This document shows positions 1-10,861 of a stretch of 42,504 bases of DNA, piece after piece. Within the stretch, counting starts at the first letter, position 1. Each line of letters begins with the position of its first letter. A model generated the notes under the pieces. That model searched no databases and was not told where the DNA came from. It saw nothing but the letters and a program-made list of their open reading frames with translations. The stretch comes from Nanobdellati archaeon. Lineage in GTDB: Archaea > Nanobdellota > Nanobdellia > Woesearchaeales > JAADFO01. Where the stretch lies: NCBI GenBank assembly GCA_013152815.1, contig JAADFO010000016.1, positions 1 through 42,504 on the forward strand, written 5' to 3'. Both the position numbers and the translations under genes were made by a program.

Positions 1-2
1 AC

Positions 3-3000
3 ATCTACACCTACAACGCCACCATCACCGACCTCGCCCACAACACCAACAGCACCGAAACACGCACCATCACCCTCGACAACGTAGCCCCGAAGATCAG
101 CTTCTCTGGCGGGACCGAAGCCAATGACAGCTACCGCTCCCGTGACTGGATATACATCAATGTGAGCATCGATGATGTGGCATTGGCCAATGCCAGCTTC
201 CTGCTGTACAACAGCAGTGGCGGCCTCATCAACCTGACCGTCCTGACAGGCGCACCTTTCGAAGCGAACATCACCGGTCTTGACCCTGATATGCAGTACC
301 GATACAACGTGACCGCAGAAGACCTGGCAGGCAACGTGAACAGCACCGAAACACGCACCATCACCCTCGACAACACTGCTCCGGGAATACAGTATGAACA
401 ACCGACGCCTGCCGACGGCACCAACCAGTCAGCCACCATATTCTCCATCAATGTCAGCACAGCAGAAACATACCCCGATACCTTGCTGTTCTACCTCAAC
501 GGCAGTCTCAACAGCAGCCGGCAAGGATACGGCAGCCTGGAGAACCTGACGTTCCCTGGTCTCTCGGACGGGACCTACACCTATTACGCCTGGTTGAACG
601 ACAGTGCAGGAAACAGCAACCAGACAGCAAGCCAGACGATACGCATCGATACCACCCCGCCGTCCATCAGTCTCATCGGCCCCTCGAACGACTCCTGGAA
701 AGGCAATGCCAGCACCACCGTGGAGTTCATCTACCAGACCGATGACCGGCTGCTGAGCATCGCAAACTGCTCGCTCTACCTGGATGGCAGCCTCAACCAG
801 ACCAACCAGAGCGTCGAGCAGAACATCGACCAATCCTTCATCCAGGAACTGGGCGAAGGGAACTACAGCTGGAAAGTGGGCTGCAGCGATCAGGTAGGAA
901 ACAGCAACAGCTCCATTGAACAGGTGGTGCGTATCGACACCACCTTCCCCAATATCACGCAACATGCAAGGAACGACACCAACATCAGCATCACCCAGTA
1001 CCTCTGCCTCAATGCGACGGTCACCGACAGCCCCTCAGGGATCTCCCGGGTCTGGGCACGACTGAACCCGCCCAATCACATCGCAGAGGATGTCCGGCTC
1101 TTCAACAACCACACGACGAGCTGCGACCAGAGCGACACCGACGACGTCTACTCTGTCCTCTATCGGGTGAACCAGGTAGGCACCTACAACTGGACCAGCA
1201 CCTATGCCAACGATTCAGGCAATAACGTTCAGCAGCTGATCGCGGGTCTCGAGTGGAACAGCACATCCATAGGGACCATCACGGTCAACATGACTGCGCC
1301 GGCGCTCAACTTCGAGATCAACGAGTCAGATGCCCTGCTCAACTACACCTACAACCAGACCTGCACCGCAATATGCGATGACAAGCCCCAGAACTGCTCG
1401 GAAGTGTATCTCTATGCTCAGTTCAACTTCAGCGGAGCGACCGACATCAGTGGATCGACTCCGTACCTGGTGAATGCCAACGACAGCCATTACTGCGGCA
1501 ACCTGACAGCAGGCGGAGCATCCTGCAACAGTACCTTCACCATCCGTTCGGCAACCGATGCCGGAGCGACCTCCTGGAAGGTCTGGTGCCGGGCAGAGTC
1601 CTCCATCGTGGGAAGCTACCTCTCGACAGAGCGGACCAACATCAGCATCAACGACCATCCTCTCCCCGCGTTCACCTACCCGACCAACGGCACCTGGCTC
1701 CAGGGACAGGAATCGTTGAACGCATCTCTCTCAAGCGACGACCAGGGCATCAGCACCTATCGCTTCGAGCTGGACAACACGACCATCTTTGACAGCCCGA
1801 GCATCCTCTGTTCAGGCCAGGACGAGAACTGCACCTTCGATACCCTCAGCCAAAGCCAATGCGGGCAGGAAAGCTATGCATGCATGCTCCGGCTCACGAC
1901 GACCGACACCGACGGACTGTCGAACAGCACCATCACGACCATCGGCATCGACAACCTCGCGCCGAGAACCCTTCTCGGTACGCCGACAGACAACAGCTGG
2001 AGCAAGGATGCTGCAGTATCCTTCAGCTACACGCCCACCGATGTGAACATCGACACCTGCATCATCTATCATAATGCCTCAGGAAGCTTCCAGGAGAACA
2101 GCAGCAACCATTCGGTCGTCTCAGGCAAGCAGGATACGACAAGCCTGACCTTCCAGGAGGGGACCTATCTCTGGAATGTCTGGTGCAACGACACGCTCCA
2201 GAACCAGGGCTTCAACAGCAGCAACAGGACGTTCCATGTGGACCTCACCGCACCCACCATCCGCCTGGTATCGCCGCCGAACACGACCTTCCTGCTCCCC
2301 AACGTGACCTTCATCTACAATGTGAGCGAACACCAGTCCAACATCAGCTCCTGCTCGCTCATCCTTGATGGTACCATCAACCAGACCAACAGCACCATCA
2401 CCCTCGATACGCCCATCAACTTCACGGTCAACCGCATGGTGGACGGCAACCACAGCTGGCAGGTGAACTGCACCGACTACGCCGGCAACGAGAACAGCTC
2501 TGAAGGACGCCTCATCAGGGTCGACGGGACAGGACCGGCAACCGTCCTGCTGAGCCCGGTCCAGGGGATGAACGTCTCCTCTGCGAGCCTGCTGCTCAAC
2601 GCGAGCATCGACGACAGCGGCGGCATCGGACCCAACAGGACACAGTTCTCCTATCGGGAGAACTCCAGCGCGAGCTGGAAATCCGTCTGCACGGTCGGGA
2701 TTGACCAGAACGCCCACGCCAACTGTACCTGGGACATCTCTCTGCTCGACGACAGAACCACCTATGAAGTGAGGGCACAGACCAATGACAGCCTGGGCAA
2801 TGACGGCGGCTTCGATACGGTCCAGAACATCACCTTCGACCGGGTCTCTCCTCTGGTGCAGGCATCCTCGCCTGCGAACAATACGCTCAGCAGAGACGGG
2901 GACGTGGTCTTCGTCTACAATGTGACCGACACCACCTCAGCCATCAGCAACTGCTCACTGCTCCTTGACGGGACCATCAACAGCACCGACACCTCAATCA

Positions 3001-6000
3001 GCAAAGGCGTCAACCAGAGTTTCAGCCTCACGGCCATGGGAGAATCCGACTATAACTGGAGCGTCCGATGCACTGACCAGGCAGGCAACCAGGGGAATGC
3101 ATCGACCTATAACCTGACAGTCTCCTATGATCATGAGCCTCCGGTCATCACCCTGCTTTCTCCTGCACCTGGAGAGATCTACACCAGCGAGGATGTCATC
3201 TTCCAATATCAGGCGAACGACACCATCTATGACGTCGCCTCATGCAGCCTCATCGTCGACGAACGCATCAACCAGACCGACAGCAGCATCACCGAAGGCA
3301 CCACCCAATACTTCACCATCGCCAACATGCCGGACGGCAACTATACCTGGATGGTCAACTGCACCGACACGAGTCCCCGGACAGCCAACGAGGGCAACAG
3401 TTCCACCCGGAACCTCACGGTCATGAAGACCACGACCCTGCTGGCCAACGTCACCAGCGACAAGACGGCCTATGAACAGGGAGAGGACGCCCGCTTCACG
3501 ATAAAGACCACCAACCAGTTCGGAGGAGCGGTCAACACGAGCCTTCTCCTGCATATCCTGGAAGGCAACAGCACCATGGCCTGGTGGAATACCGACTACC
3601 CCTACCGTCAACCAATAATCATCAACAACAGCGGCACTGAACAGCTGGAGGCGGGGTATACGCTGAACCATAGTTTCGACTCGTCCCGGCTCATGGACCT
3701 GGGCAGGATGCAGGCTGGCGGCCAGGACCTTCGGGTGGTCTTCTGGAACAACGACACCAACAACTTCACAGAACTCGACCGCATCTTGACCAGCCTGAAC
3801 AGCAGCAGCACCCATGTGCGGTTCAGGATACAGAAGAACATCAGCGCCGGCACCCTTGACTCGGAGTATTACCTCTATTATGGCAACAGCTCGGCGGGAA
3901 GTCCGCCGACGAACAAATCAAACGTCTTCTTCTACTTCGACGGCTTTTCACAAGACAGCCGTTCTGCTTACAACCAGACACGTTCCTTTGATTTCCAAGG
4001 AAACGGAGAGGATGCGGATACGACCCTGACCCACGATAGCACCGCAGGGCAGATCAACTACAGCGGCACGAACAGCAACGGCAAATCCCTGCGTCAGGTC
4101 ACCATGCCCATCAGGGATGCCATCATCGAAGCAGACCAATACTACCATGACATCGCCCCGGGAGCGATCTACAGCAGACTTGAGCTGGCAGCAAGGGTCG
4201 AGGGCGACAACTACTATTATTTCTGGGCATCCACCAACATCTTCGACAGCGAACTTGGAAGATACCGAGACGGGACCAAGACACAGCTCGCGACCGTCAA
4301 CACCCAGTTCACCAACTTCGATGTCTGGCATCATCTCAAGCTCATCACCTATCAGAACAGCAGCACGGTATTCCTCAAAAGCTTCGTGGACGGAAGCCCC
4401 CTCGTATCCTACAATGATTCTGATCCGGCCAGTCGCATCAGCACGGCAGGAGGATTCGGCCTCGGAGCGCTCCAGCTGGTCGGAGCCTGGGATAACCTGA
4501 CCGTCCGCAGATACATGACCCAGCCGCCCAACAGCGACAACGGCTCAGAAGAACGGCTCATCTCGACCCTGCAGAACACCACGGGACTCGACGGCATCTG
4601 GAACACCAGCTATGAGACCCTGAACCTCAGCATAGGCAACTACTCGGCCGTCAGCAGGGCATCGAGCAAAGGATACTTCGACGGCATAGACGGAACCCCG
4701 TTCCGGATCGTCCCGGACACGAGCCCGCCAGCATTCAGCAACATCCAGGTGATCCCCTCTCCTGTCTGGAACTTCAAGGATGCCAATATCAGCATCAGCA
4801 TCAGAGACCGGGCCCATGACATCTCACAAGCCCTCATCGAAGGCTCCTGGGCAGGAATCCTGACCAACGACACACCAACAAACATCTCAGGAAGCAGCTA
4901 TACCTTCTCGGTCTCGAAGGAGAACCTCACCAGCGGAGAGCTCGTCACCTACCGATTCTTCGCGAACGATACCCTGGACAACAGGAACAATTCACAGACC
5001 TTCAACTTCACCGTCGTCAGGTCACTCGCCTCGCCCGGCATCGACTACCCGGCATACAGCATCTCCCGGTTCATCAACAGGACATTCTGGCTCAATACCA
5101 CCGTCCTTGCCATCAACGGTTCCATAGCGACCTGCCAGGTCAATGCCACCTACCCTTCCCTGCTCCTGAACCTCAGCAGAGATGACCAACAGATAGGCTC
5201 TCTCTCCAACGGAAGCAGCTCCACCGGTGCCCGCTATCTGTTCAACAGCTCCACTCCCGGCAGCTATATCATCAACATCTCAACGAGCTGCCTGGAAGGT
5301 GACGGCAGGAACCTCAGCTCGGTCAGGATCATCTATGATCCTGTCTTCAGCAACCTGACAGAGGACAGCTATGCAGAACTCAGGACCATCACAGGGACAG
5401 ACTATCTTCATATGGCATCAGGGACAGGCAACGACTGGTGGCTGAACAGGAGTTCAGGCAGCATAAGCCTCGATGCCTCTTCGCCTGACAATCCATGGTA
5501 CAGGACGACATGGCAGCTCATCATCAACGACTCCCTGACCTTTGAGCTCTCGGACTTCGACTGGGACATGTTCAGGAGTGCCGTGGATGAGGGAGCGAAC
5601 CAGTCGTTGCTCCAGGCCATAGGCAGGATCGCTGACCCTGCTCTCCGCATGAACATGACCAGCCGCATCTTCGAGGAATCCAAAGTCGATAATCTCAGCC
5701 TTACCCTGCAGCACCTCGGCTCCACCCTCATCAAGGATATCAAGGTAAGATGGCTGATCGACGGATTCAACATCGGAAGCAACAACAGGACAGACAATCT
5801 CACCTTCACCAACGCCAGCGGCGGGCTTGAGAGCTACCGCATGGACGGCAACACGAGCCTCCTCCTCGGCCCTTCCCGGTTCAACACCACAGGGATAACT
5901 GCACTCTCGTTCCATGATCCTGAAATCGCGAGCTACGGGTATGTCTATTGGGAATGGAACATCAGCAAGGATGGGGTGAAGTCGGGATTCGAGAGTTTCG

Positions 6001-7733
6001 ACCTTCGGGCAGGCATGGCATCCTCTGGATTCCTCATCAACGTTACGTTTGGCTGGGGCAACCTTTCCGGAGGGAGCATCGCAGCGTTTGACCCTGGCGT
6101 CGGCATCATCGGACCTGATCTCATCCTGAAGACCAGGGTTGCCATCACCGACTATGCTGCCAGCGAGGCAGGAAACACCTACCTGGACATCACCCAGGAC
6201 ATGACCGACAACGATACAGGGACGACGAGAGTGGCTGCGGCCAAGAGCGGTGACACGGTCAAGGTCTTCAACATCCTCAACAGGACCGACATCACCCACT
6301 ATGATGAGATATCATTGCTCATCTACCCGACCGCCATCGACGCTGATCCTTACCAGCTCCTCTTCATGGCCTATAACACCGATAACGTGACCGTGCAGAG
6401 CACCCTCACCAACTACACCCTCACAAGCAGCCACCTCAACCGATGGGTAAGCATCAACATCACCGATATCGCCCATCTGCAGGACGGGTTCGGGTACCTC
6501 CGGGTCAGGATGGCTCCCAACGGTTCAGCGCTGGGCAACAACAAGAAAGTGACCATCGCCGAGATCAGGTTCAACCTCACCGACCGGACCCCTCCAAATA
6601 TAACGCTCCATGCACCTGTCCAGGGAGACAACCTCTCTTCCACGAGCACACTCTTCAACTTCACCGTCACCGACCTTGTGGATGACTTTATCACCTGCAA
6701 CGTCACGCTTGACGGGAACGTCAACCTCTCTTCTGTCGAGGTGGCCAACGGATCCTACTACAACTTCACCCGTGAGCTGAGCGAAGGCATCCATACCTGG
6801 AATGTCACCTGTATCGACGACGGCATGAATACCGCAGGCAGCGGAACCCGAAACTTCACGGTCATCGGCCAGGCCACCGGCATGACGATAACCATAGCTC
6901 AGGACAACAGCAGCCTCAACATCTCCTGGGACGCTAAAGCCTATGCCGCAGAGTACCTTCTCTACGTCTCAGATAACTATAGCATGTTCTCGACCGCACC
7001 GAACGTCACGTTGAGCACAGCAAACTATACCGACAGCTCATCGGCAGGAGTGACCCAACGGTACTATCGCATCGGCATCAGGAAAGGAAAGGCGAACATC
7101 ACCTCAACCAACACCCTGGGAAAATATCAGGTGGAGCTCCTGACCGGCTTCAACCTGGTCAGCACCCCGCTCAACCTGTCCCGCCAGCGCCTGGGAGACG
7201 AATCCCTGTACAAGAACCCGCTGGTCGTCTCTCCCAGGGGATCGGTGAGGAGCATCTACCGGTTCAACGAGAGCAACGAGGCCTTCGAGAAGGTGGACTA
7301 TCTCGACGGTTTCGGCTGGTCACAGGCGACCGGGTCAGAAGACTTCCTCTTCCTGAACAGCACCCCCGGCTACTGGTTCGAGACCAACCAGAGTGCCAAC
7401 GTAACGTTCCTCGGCATGGTTCCGACCTGGAACCACAGTGTAGCGTTGGCGGTCTCCTGGAGCGTGGTGGCATGGCATTCCATCCAATCCCCGATGCTAC
7501 CGACCTTCGGTGAGCCGCCCACCTATCCCATCGAAGTGACGCCGAGCGACTCAGTCTCCACAATATATACCTATGATGCCTGGGCAGACCACTTCAACAA
7601 GACCGACCATTACAACGGATGGGGCTGGTTCCCTGCCACAGGAGATGGCGGCTTCGTCCGGCTGGAACCGACCAAGGGCTATTATTTCAAATCAATCCAG
7701 GAATCGAACTGGACCATGGAGACCTACCGATGA
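3..7733 (+). CDS. Giant Ig-like/DUF2341 surface protein, 5' end outside window
   Basis: The frame is open from the first complete codon (nt 3), so the ORF-track ATG at 162 is not the true start and the gene is 5'-truncated here. At least 2,570 residues are visible. Numbered from the ATG at 162: a tandem array of about 95-aa Ig-like modules with the recurring motif C-x-L-x-LDG-x-x-N-x-T (about residues 200, 780, 990, 1090 and 2200); a DUF2341 domain starting at WWNTDYPYR (about 1140) followed by a concanavalin/LamG-like stretch (WHHLKLITY, about 1390); an Fn3-like segment (about 2240-2310); and two C-terminal modules of about 95 aa (NLVSTPLNL; SIYRF/TIYTYD; PGYWF/KGYYF). N-x-S/T sequons are extremely dense. 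No C-terminal membrane segment or sorting motif is seen, so anchoring is unknown. It overlaps the next gene by 4 nt (ATGA). Role inferred: extracellular, glycosylated cell-surface or adhesive protein. The family is not named more precisely. Confidence 0.85.
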   Translation: MYTYNATITDLAHNTNSTETRTITLDNVAPKISFSGGTEANDSYRSRDWIYINVSIDDVALANASFLLYNSSGGLINLTVLTGAPFEANITGLDPDMQYRYNVTAEDLAGNVNSTETRTITLDNTAPGIQYEQPTPADGTNQSATIFSINVSTAETYPDTLLFYLNGSLNSSRQGYGSLENLTFPGLSDGTYTYYAWLNDSAGNSNQTASQTIRIDTTPPSISLIGPSNDSWKGNASTTVEFIYQTDDRLLSIANCSLYLDGSLNQTNQSVEQNIDQSFIQELGEGNYSWKVGCSDQVGNSNSSIEQVVRIDTTFPNITQHARNDTNISITQYLCLNATVTDSPSGISRVWARLNPPNHIAEDVRLFNNHTTSCDQSDTDDVYSVLYRVNQVGTYNWTSTYANDSGNNVQQLIAGLEWNSTSIGTITVNMTAPALNFEINESDALLNYTYNQTCTAICDDKPQNCSEVYLYAQFNFSGATDISGSTPYLVNANDSHYCGNLTAGGASCNSTFTIRSATDAGATSWKVWCRAESSIVGSYLSTERTNISINDHPLPAFTYPTNGTWLQGQESLNASLSSDDQGISTYRFELDNTTIFDSPSILCSGQDENCTFDTLSQSQCGQESYACMLRLTTTDTDGLSNSTITTIGIDNLAPRTLLGTPTDNSWSKDAAVSFSYTPTDVNIDTCIIYHNASGSFQENSSNHSVVSGKQDTTSLTFQEGTYLWNVWCNDTLQNQGFNSSNRTFHVDLTAPTIRLVSPPNTTFLLPNVTFIYNVSEHQSNISSCSLILDGTINQTNSTITLDTPINFTVNRMVDGNHSWQVNCTDYAGNENSSEGRLIRVDGTGPATVLLSPVQGMNVSSASLLLNASIDDSGGIGPNRTQFSYRENSSASWKSVCTVGIDQNAHANCTWDISLLDDRTTYEVRAQTNDSLGNDGGFDTVQNITFDRVSPLVQASSPANNTLSRDGDVVFVYNVTDTTSAISNCSLLLDGTINSTDTSISKGVNQSFSLTAMGESDYNWSVRCTDQAGNQGNASTYNLTVSYDHEPPVITLLSPAPGEIYTSEDVIFQYQANDTIYDVASCSLIVDERINQTDSSITEGTTQYFTIANMPDGNYTWMVNCTDTSPRTANEGNSSTRNLTVMKTTTLLANVTSDKTAYEQGEDARFTIKTTNQFGGAVNTSLLLHILEGNSTMAWWNTDYPYRQPIIINNSGTEQLEAGYTLNHSFDSSRLMDLGRMQAGGQDLRVVFWNNDTNNFTELDRILTSLNSSSTHVRFRIQKNISAGTLDSEYYLYYGNSSAGSPPTNKSNVFFYFDGFSQDSRSAYNQTRSFDFQGNGEDADTTLTHDSTAGQINYSGTNSNGKSLRQVTMPIRDAIIEADQYYHDIAPGAIYSRLELAARVEGDNYYYFWASTNIFDSELGRYRDGTKTQLATVNTQFTNFDVWHHLKLITYQNSSTVFLKSFVDGSPLVSYNDSDPASRISTAGGFGLGALQLVGAWDNLTVRRYMTQPPNSDNGSEERLISTLQNTTGLDGIWNTSYETLNLSIGNYSAVSRASSKGYFDGIDGTPFRIVPDTSPPAFSNIQVIPSPVWNFKDANISISIRDRAHDISQALIEGSWAGILTNDTPTNISGSSYTFSVSKENLTSGELVTYRFFANDTLDNRNNSQTFNFTVVRSLASPGIDYPAYSISRFINRTFWLNTTVLAINGSIATCQVNATYPSLLLNLSRDDQQIGSLSNGSSSTGARYLFNSSTPGSYIINISTSCLEGDGRNLSSVRIIYDPVFSNLTEDSYAELRTITGTDYLHMASGTGNDWWLNRSSGSISLDASSPDNPWYRTTWQLIINDSLTFELSDFDWDMFRSAVDEGANQSLLQAIGRIADPALRMNMTSRIFEESKVDNLSLTLQHLGSTLIKDIKVRWLIDGFNIGSNNRTDNLTFTNASGGLESYRMDGNTSLLLGPSRFNTTGITALSFHDPEIASYGYVYWEWNISKDGVKSGFESFDLRAGMASSGFLINVTFGWGNLSGGSIAAFDPGVGIIGPDLILKTRVAITDYAASEAGNTYLDITQDMTDNDTGTTRVAAAKSGDTVKVFNILNRTDITHYDEISLLIYPTAIDADPYQLLFMAYNTDNVTVQSTLTNYTLTSSHLNRWVSINITDIAHLQDGFGYLRVRMAPNGSALGNNKKVTIAEIRFNLTDRTPPNITLHAPVQGDNLSSTSTLFNFTVTDLVDDFITCNVTLDGNVNLSSVEVANGSYYNFTRELSEGIHTWNVTCIDDGMNTAGSGTRNFTVIGQATGMTITIAQDNSSLNISWDAKAYAAEYLLYVSDNYSMFSTAPNVTLSTANYTDSSSAGVTQRYYRIGIRKGKANITSTNTLGKYQVELLTGFNLVSTPLNLSRQRLGDESLYKNPLVVSPRGSVRSIYRFNESNEAFEKVDYLDGFGWSQATGSEDFLFLNSTPGYWFETNQSANVTFLGMVPTWNHSVALAVSWSVVAWHSIQSPMLPTFGEPPTYPIEVTPSDSVSTIYTYDAWADHFNKTDHYNGWGWFPATGDGGFVRLEPTKGYYFKSIQESNWTMETYR
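48..374 (+). repeat. Exact 36-nt direct repeat inside the giant gene
   Basis: The same 36 nt, coding NSTETRTITLDN, occur at 48-83 and 339-374. The spacing is 291 nt, exactly 97 codons, so the repeat marks the border of one Ig-like module and is in frame. Perfect nucleotide identity among otherwise diverged modules suggests recent duplication or gene conversion. Confidence 0.9.
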
Positions 7734-8887
7734 GCAGACGAAGACGGGCAGAAGTGAAGGGAGAAACGATGAAAGGAACAAGGAAAAGGATGAAGAAAAG
7801 GATGAGGGAAGGGCTGAGGGAAGGAAGGAAGGGTTTGCCAGGTTCCCTGCTGTTCGTCGTTCTCCTACTGTTCGTCATTCCCCTGCTGCTCACGGCATCC
7901 CCTGTATCGGCCATACCCGTCCCACAGGGCATCGATGGGTTTGTCCTGGGCATGGACAACATCACCCAGGCACCTGCAGGGACGGCTTTCAGCATCATCA
8001 ACCTGGAGACAGGAAAGGTGATAAACGGCTTCACCGGCATGGGCAACCTTCCTGGAAGGTATTCAGCAGCGGTCCAAGGAACGACAGGTGACAGGATCCT
8101 CATCACCGCAAGCACAGGACAACACATGGCCAACAGGACCGTCAACCTGACCGGGTCGATGCACCAGGTCAACCTGTACCTCAATCTCTCGACCTGGCCG
8201 GATGACGGAAAGAACCATGCCAGACCGAGCATAGCGGTATCGGCACGAAATACTCCTGCCACCGATGTGACAGACCAGACACAGGAGACAGGAAAACGCC
8301 GAGTCCCCCAGACCATGACAAGCCATGCGGTCCCCCAGATCATGATCATCGACGGGTCTGTAGCGAGCGGGAGCGGGATACCCGTCGATGCGGGAGAGGA
8401 AGCAGGAAACCAGGACATCATCATCACCAACCTCAGGACAGGCGAACAGGTAACTGCAGAGAACAGGAAGGCCTATCGTGGAACGACGAGGCATACAGGA
8501 TTCCGTGCAGCCATCAGAGGGAGGACAGGCGATCAGCTCACGCTCACCTATCAAGACAGGGAATCATCACCCCTGCCCTTCGGCAAGGACCAGGCCGGCA
8601 TCGTGATCCAGACGGAAACAACGGCCGACAACGACAAAGAAGGTAAAGAAAACAGCGGCAGGGCAGCAACAGACAGACAGAGGGCAACAGGGCTTCTGGT
8701 CACCGGATGGACAACAGTCCAGCAGGAACAGATTTTGGGAGATGACAACAAGCGTCCGGAAGGAAAGAGACATCCCCTCAAGAGCGCGACATTCTTCCTT
8801 GGCCTGGTCCTCCTGATAAGTGTGGTGTTCTCCTGGAGAACTCCGAAGAAGACAGAAACAGAGCAGACGAAGCAGGACCGACCATGA
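7730..8887 (+). CDS. Exported protein with two carboxypeptidase-regulatory-like modules and C-terminal anchor
   Basis: The start at 7730 (385 aa) is chosen because its ATG overlaps the upstream TGA (ATGA), giving translational coupling. The ORF-track start at 7619 lies inside the giant gene, and ATG 7769 is an alternative behind AAGGGAG. An unusually Arg/Lys-rich N-terminus is followed by a signal/membrane segment (LLFVVLLLFVIPLLLT). Two modules of about 80 aa follow: IDGFVLGMDNITQAPAGTAF...GRYSAAV and IDGSVASGSG...NLRTGEQV. They resemble the Ig-fold regulatory domain of carboxypeptidases, and the same module opens the proteins at 8884, 22517 and 25241. A C-terminal membrane helix (ATFFLGLVLLISVVF) with a short basic tail ends the protein. 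It probably sits in the membrane facing out, in a complex with its coupled neighbours. Function unknown. Confidence 0.75.
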   Translation: MSRRRRAEVKGETMKGTRKRMKKRMREGLREGRKGLPGSLLFVVLLLFVIPLLLTASPVSAIPVPQGIDGFVLGMDNITQAPAGTAFSIINLETGKVINGFTGMGNLPGRYSAAVQGTTGDRILITASTGQHMANRTVNLTGSMHQVNLYLNLSTWPDDGKNHARPSIAVSARNTPATDVTDQTQETGKRRVPQTMTSHAVPQIMIIDGSVASGSGIPVDAGEEAGNQDIIITNLRTGEQVTAENRKAYRGTTRHTGFRAAIRGRTGDQLTLTYQDRESSPLPFGKDQAGIVIQTETTADNDKEGKENSGRAATDRQRATGLLVTGWTTVQQEQILGDDNKRPEGKRHPLKSATFFLGLVLLISVVFSWRTPKKTETEQTKQDRP

Positions 8888-10671
8888 GACAAGGCAGACT
8901 TTCGGGGACAACCCTGGCAGGCATGACAGGTATCGTCCTTATGTTGGTCGTCCTGTCTACCTTCATCGCAGCCCAACCACCGACACCCCATGGCATCGCC
9001 GGCACCATCTATCTCATAGACGGCACCACCCAGGTCCCGCTTGGTTCTCCCTTCCGGGTGAACGACTCCACGTCAGGAGATCTTGTCCATGATGTGACAA
9101 GCGTCCCTGTCCCTGGACTGAGCGGACGGTATTCGGTCAGCATCGATGGCCTTGACGGTGACTTTGTCATCGTCCAATCCTGGAACGACAGCCATTACGG
9201 TGAGACCAACCTCACCCTGATAGGAGACATGACCGGAATCGACGTCATCCTCAACAGGACCAGAGAACCAGAGGCCAACGTGACCATTGTCTACCCCGCT
9301 AACGGCGCTTCGTTCAACACCAACGAAACCTGGCAGCTCAACGTCAGCTATGGAGTGCTGGGCGGCCAGGACGGCATCGGATGCAACGCGACGTTGACCA
9401 TCGCAGATACTGGTGTCTTCGATCTTGCCACCGGAGAATCCGCGGTGAAAGAGCTCGGCGGAGTGGCTCTGGGAGAGACGGTCAACATCTCCTATAATAT
9501 CTCTGGCAAGTCTGCAGGGACATCGAATTTCACGGTCAACGGCATCTGTTCCAACAGCAGGGTCAACTTCGCAGGAGAGAGCAACGATACGGTATTCGGC
9601 ATAACAGCGACAGGACAGACAATACCGCAGGTGCAGTTGATAAGACCGGCGAACAACACGCTCAACATAACGACCCATAACATCACCTTTACCTACCAGG
9701 TAAGCCATCCTTCTCTCCTGAACAACTGCACACTTATCCTCGATGACCAGGTGAACATGACCCAACTCGCTCCGGATACCGATGTCGAACAGAACTTCTC
9801 TGTCCTCATCCCCAATGGGCAATACAACTGGACGGTGAACTGCACAGACATCCTGAACGTTTCCGGAACAGCCGACCCCTATAATCTCACGGTACGGGTC
9901 TATCCTCCTGCAGTCATTTCCCTGAGCGTGGATACGCCCATCGATCTCCAGACAGGAACCGCAACGATCGTAACCTGTAACGCATCGGTACGGGATGAGA
10001 ACGGCATCAGTGACCTTGCGTCGGTCAATGCGTCGCTGTTCAATCAGGGAGTCTCATCGCCACAGGACACAGACAACAAAAACTGGCATTATACCAACAG
10101 CTCCTGCTCAGCCTTCCAGACAGGGGTTTTCACTGCAAACTACAGCTGCACGTTCCCTGTCGAATACTATGCCCGCAACGGCAGCTGGGCGTGCAACGTG
10201 ACCCTCAGCGATTCAGGAAACAACATCAACAGCTCAGTCCAGAGCACAACGCTGAACGCGCTGATAGCACTGAGCACAGATGCAGCACTCGACTTCGGCA
10301 ACGTCCTGGCAGGGCAGGTCTCAAGCGAGATGAACATCACCATAACCAACACCGGAAACATCGGGTTCAACATCTCCACCAACGGCTATGGATTGAACCC
10401 AAAAGACAATCTCAGCCTGGCCTGCGACAGCGGACAGAACATCAGTGTCACCAGGATGAGATATGCGCCGCAGCCAGGAGTCGGCTATGGAATCAAGACC
10501 AACCTCACCGCAGACATAGCGCTTATCAATAACATCTTCTTTCCCAAGAGAACCGATGAAGCAGGATATGGAAGCGACAGGAACAACACCTTCTGGGCTG
10601 TCGGTGTGCCGACAGGAATGAAAGTGTCCTCTTGCAACGGAACAATTGTCCTTTATGCTACGATAGCCTGA
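8884..10671 (+). CDS. Secreted protein: regulatory-like module plus Ig modules plus YDNDSL-family C-terminal half
   Basis: 595 aa. The ATG at 8884 overlaps the preceding stop by 4 nt, so this is the third gene of a coupled operon. It has a signal peptide (GIVLMLVVLSTFIAAQ). The first module (HGIAGTIYLIDGTTQVPLG) matches those of its upstream neighbour. Ig-like modules follow, including NCTLILDDQVNMT, the same LDG-type motif as in the giant protein. From about residue 340 the protein aligns by eye with the stand-alone proteins at 12792 and 20091: CNASVRDENG, NGSWACNVTLSD, LDFGNVLAG, NTGNIGFNISTNGYG and a C-terminal SCNGTIVL. It is therefore a fusion of a giant-type front half to the YDNDSL family. 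No C-terminal anchor is visible. Sequons are abundant. Exact function unknown. Confidence 0.8.
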   Translation: MRQGRLSGTTLAGMTGIVLMLVVLSTFIAAQPPTPHGIAGTIYLIDGTTQVPLGSPFRVNDSTSGDLVHDVTSVPVPGLSGRYSVSIDGLDGDFVIVQSWNDSHYGETNLTLIGDMTGIDVILNRTREPEANVTIVYPANGASFNTNETWQLNVSYGVLGGQDGIGCNATLTIADTGVFDLATGESAVKELGGVALGETVNISYNISGKSAGTSNFTVNGICSNSRVNFAGESNDTVFGITATGQTIPQVQLIRPANNTLNITTHNITFTYQVSHPSLLNNCTLILDDQVNMTQLAPDTDVEQNFSVLIPNGQYNWTVNCTDILNVSGTADPYNLTVRVYPPAVISLSVDTPIDLQTGTATIVTCNASVRDENGISDLASVNASLFNQGVSSPQDTDNKNWHYTNSSCSAFQTGVFTANYSCTFPVEYYARNGSWACNVTLSDSGNNINSSVQSTTLNALIALSTDAALDFGNVLAGQVSSEMNITITNTGNIGFNISTNGYGLNPKDNLSLACDSGQNISVTRMRYAPQPGVGYGIKTNLTADIALINNIFFPKRTDEAGYGSDRNNTFWAVGVPTGMKVSSCNGTIVLYATIA

Positions 10672-10860
10672 TCCAGCATCACTAAGACTTCTTCACAGAT
10701 TTGATGACCAATTCTCCTCTCTTTCGTCGTTCCTTGTTCATAACACACAGATTCAAGGAGAAGGAGAGCGTCTTACAGATGACTTTCTTGTTTTGAGCCT
10801 GTTTCCCGTTTTCTTTCAGGAAAAAACGAGAATTCACGGTTTTTTTTTCTTGACAGATAT
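10672..10860 (+). terminator. Downstream region with poly-T terminator candidate
   Basis: No gene is seen in this stretch. CGTTTT (10807-10812) and AAAACG (10823-10828) can pair, followed by a run of nine T at 10840-10848. Archaeal RNA polymerase stops readily at such U-tracts. It fits the end of the operon 1-10671 and insulation of the 11113 gene. Confidence 0.5.
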
Positions 10861-10861
10861 G

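Noticed and set aside
5454-6299. 281-aa minus-strand ORF and other long frames opposite the giant gene
   Set aside because: The plus frame carries continuous Ig/DUF2341 sense; the antisense frames (also 2121-2717 and 429-965) are shadows caused by biased codons.
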